From an uncultured Eubacterium sp. (GTDB taxonomy: Bacteria > Bacillota > Clostridia > Oscillospirales > Acutalibacteraceae), in the NCBI GenBank assembly GCA_945980015.1, contig CAMFQI010000058.1:1-7212 (forward strand): a stretch of 7,212 nt of DNA, in the 5' to 3' direction. The translations under genes and the position numbers were made by a program. The notes beneath the pieces were generated by a model. That model saw only the letters and a program-made list of their open reading frames with translations. It was not told the DNA's origin and made no database searches. Positions 7,054-7,212 of the stretch are shown piece by piece (the stretch's first letter is position 1; the number at the start of each line of letters is the position of its first letter).

Positions 7054-7158
7054 GAGCTTCGGCTCCGAGGAGTTGTTCTGAAAAACGGATAGGCGGTTGG
7101 CTCTCTAACACGTTGAGGGCAATGCCCTCTAATTTTTGATGTTAGGGGGTGATGCACT
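7054..7158 (+). promoter_or_regulatory. Structured 5' leader that can sequester the ribosome binding site
   Basis: The predicted transcript begins with GAGC (7054-7057), UUCG loop (7058-7061), GCUC (7062-7065), a classic stable C(UUCG)G tetraloop. Further on, CUCUCUAACA (7101-7110) can pair over 10 bp, with two G-U pairs, to UGUUAGGGGG (7140-7149), which contains the whole AGGGGG ribosome binding site (7144-7149). Inside that stem lies the hairpin 7115-7129. A competing hairpin, GUUGG (7096-7100... pairing region 7096-7100) with CUAAC (7105-7109) and a CUCU loop, would free the site. A five-codon mini-ORF (MPSNF, 7122-7139) ends one base before the sequestering strand. Pairings were found by eye and no energies were computed. 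No known riboswitch class is recognised. Confidence 0.6.
7115..7137 (+). terminator. Hairpin with T-run inside the leader (possible attenuator)
   Basis: GAGGGC (7115-7120) pairs with GCCCTC (7124-7129) around an AAT loop, followed by TAATTTTT (7130-7137). The six-pair GC-rich stem and T-run resemble a weak intrinsic terminator ahead of the small ORF. It may act as an attenuator, or simply be the inner part of the structure that hides the ribosome binding site. Confidence 0.4.
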
Positions 7159-7212
7159 ATGGAGTATCTAGTATTACTTATAGTATTTCTTATTGTTGCA
7201 ACAGGCTACAAT
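7159..7212 (+). CDS. Start of a small hydrophobic membrane peptide, toxin-like, cut by the window end
   Basis: ATG at 7159 follows AGGGGG (7144-7149, continuing GTGAT) by 9 bases and opens a frame of 18 codons, MEYLVLLIVFLIVATGYN, with no stop before the window ends. Residues 4-14 are almost entirely Leu/Ile/Val/Phe, so the product begins with a membrane helix. A strong promoter, stable 5' hairpin and hidden ribosome binding site in front of a tiny hydrophobic ORF recall type I toxins (Fst, TxpA/BsrG or holin-like groups). I do not recognise the exact peptide. The start of a longer membrane protein is equally compatible with what is visible. The alternative ATG at 7152 lies too close to the ribosome binding site and gives an unremarkable, polar frame. 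Confidence 0.55.
   Translation, partial: MEYLVLLIVFLIVATGYN

Noticed and set aside
6968..7141. 58-codon open frame on the minus strand across the leader and promoter
   Set aside because: It has no ATG and no ribosome binding site, and lies antisense to a promoter and leader with much stronger plus-strand signals; mentioned only as a possible continuation of the decayed gene.

Overview
The window looks like the end of an assembled contig from a Gram-positive Bacillota bacterium, most likely a gut Clostridia relative (Ruminococcaceae/Oscillospiraceae-like). The evidence is a lipoprotein-type peptide-binding protein, a VanZ protein, a short Bacillus-type NagB, a one-zinc-knuckle MetRS with a fused C-terminal tRNA-binding domain, AGGAGG-type ribosome binding sites and intrinsic terminators. 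The lineage is inferred from protein style only; no marker for a species is present.

Bases 1-41 are not genomic. They are the Illumina Nextera i7-side adapter: the last 7 bases of an index, then the Read-2 adapter ending in the transposon mosaic end. Genomic DNA begins at base 42, inside the first gene.

Bases 42-6791 hold six tightly packed genes on the + strand, with overlaps or gaps of 2 to 29 bases, so probably one transcript: a 5'-truncated peptide/oligopeptide-binding lipoprotein, a VanZ-family membrane protein, glucosamine-6-phosphate deaminase (nagB), an anchored protein with a decapeptide repeat, methionyl-tRNA synthetase (metG) and a membrane-anchored calcineurin-like phosphoesterase. 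A rho-independent terminator at 6804-6838 closes the set. The genes mix envelope or nutrient functions with housekeeping and do not form one recognisable pathway.

Bases 6839-7053 are AT-rich (about 25% G+C by hand count, against 48% in a sampled 60-base stretch of metG). They contain no intact gene, only a minus-strand open frame that may be a decayed gene end converging on the same terminator.

Bases 7019-7212 are the most interesting part. A near-consensus extended -10 promoter leads into a structured leader with a C(UUCG)G hairpin at its predicted 5' end, a GC-rich hairpin followed by a T-run, and a 10-bp pairing that would bury the Shine-Dalgarno sequence of a small, very hydrophobic ORF (MEYLVLLIVFLIVATGYN, cut by the window end). 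This architecture resembles type I toxin mRNAs, but the ORF is incomplete and no antisense RNA is demonstrated.
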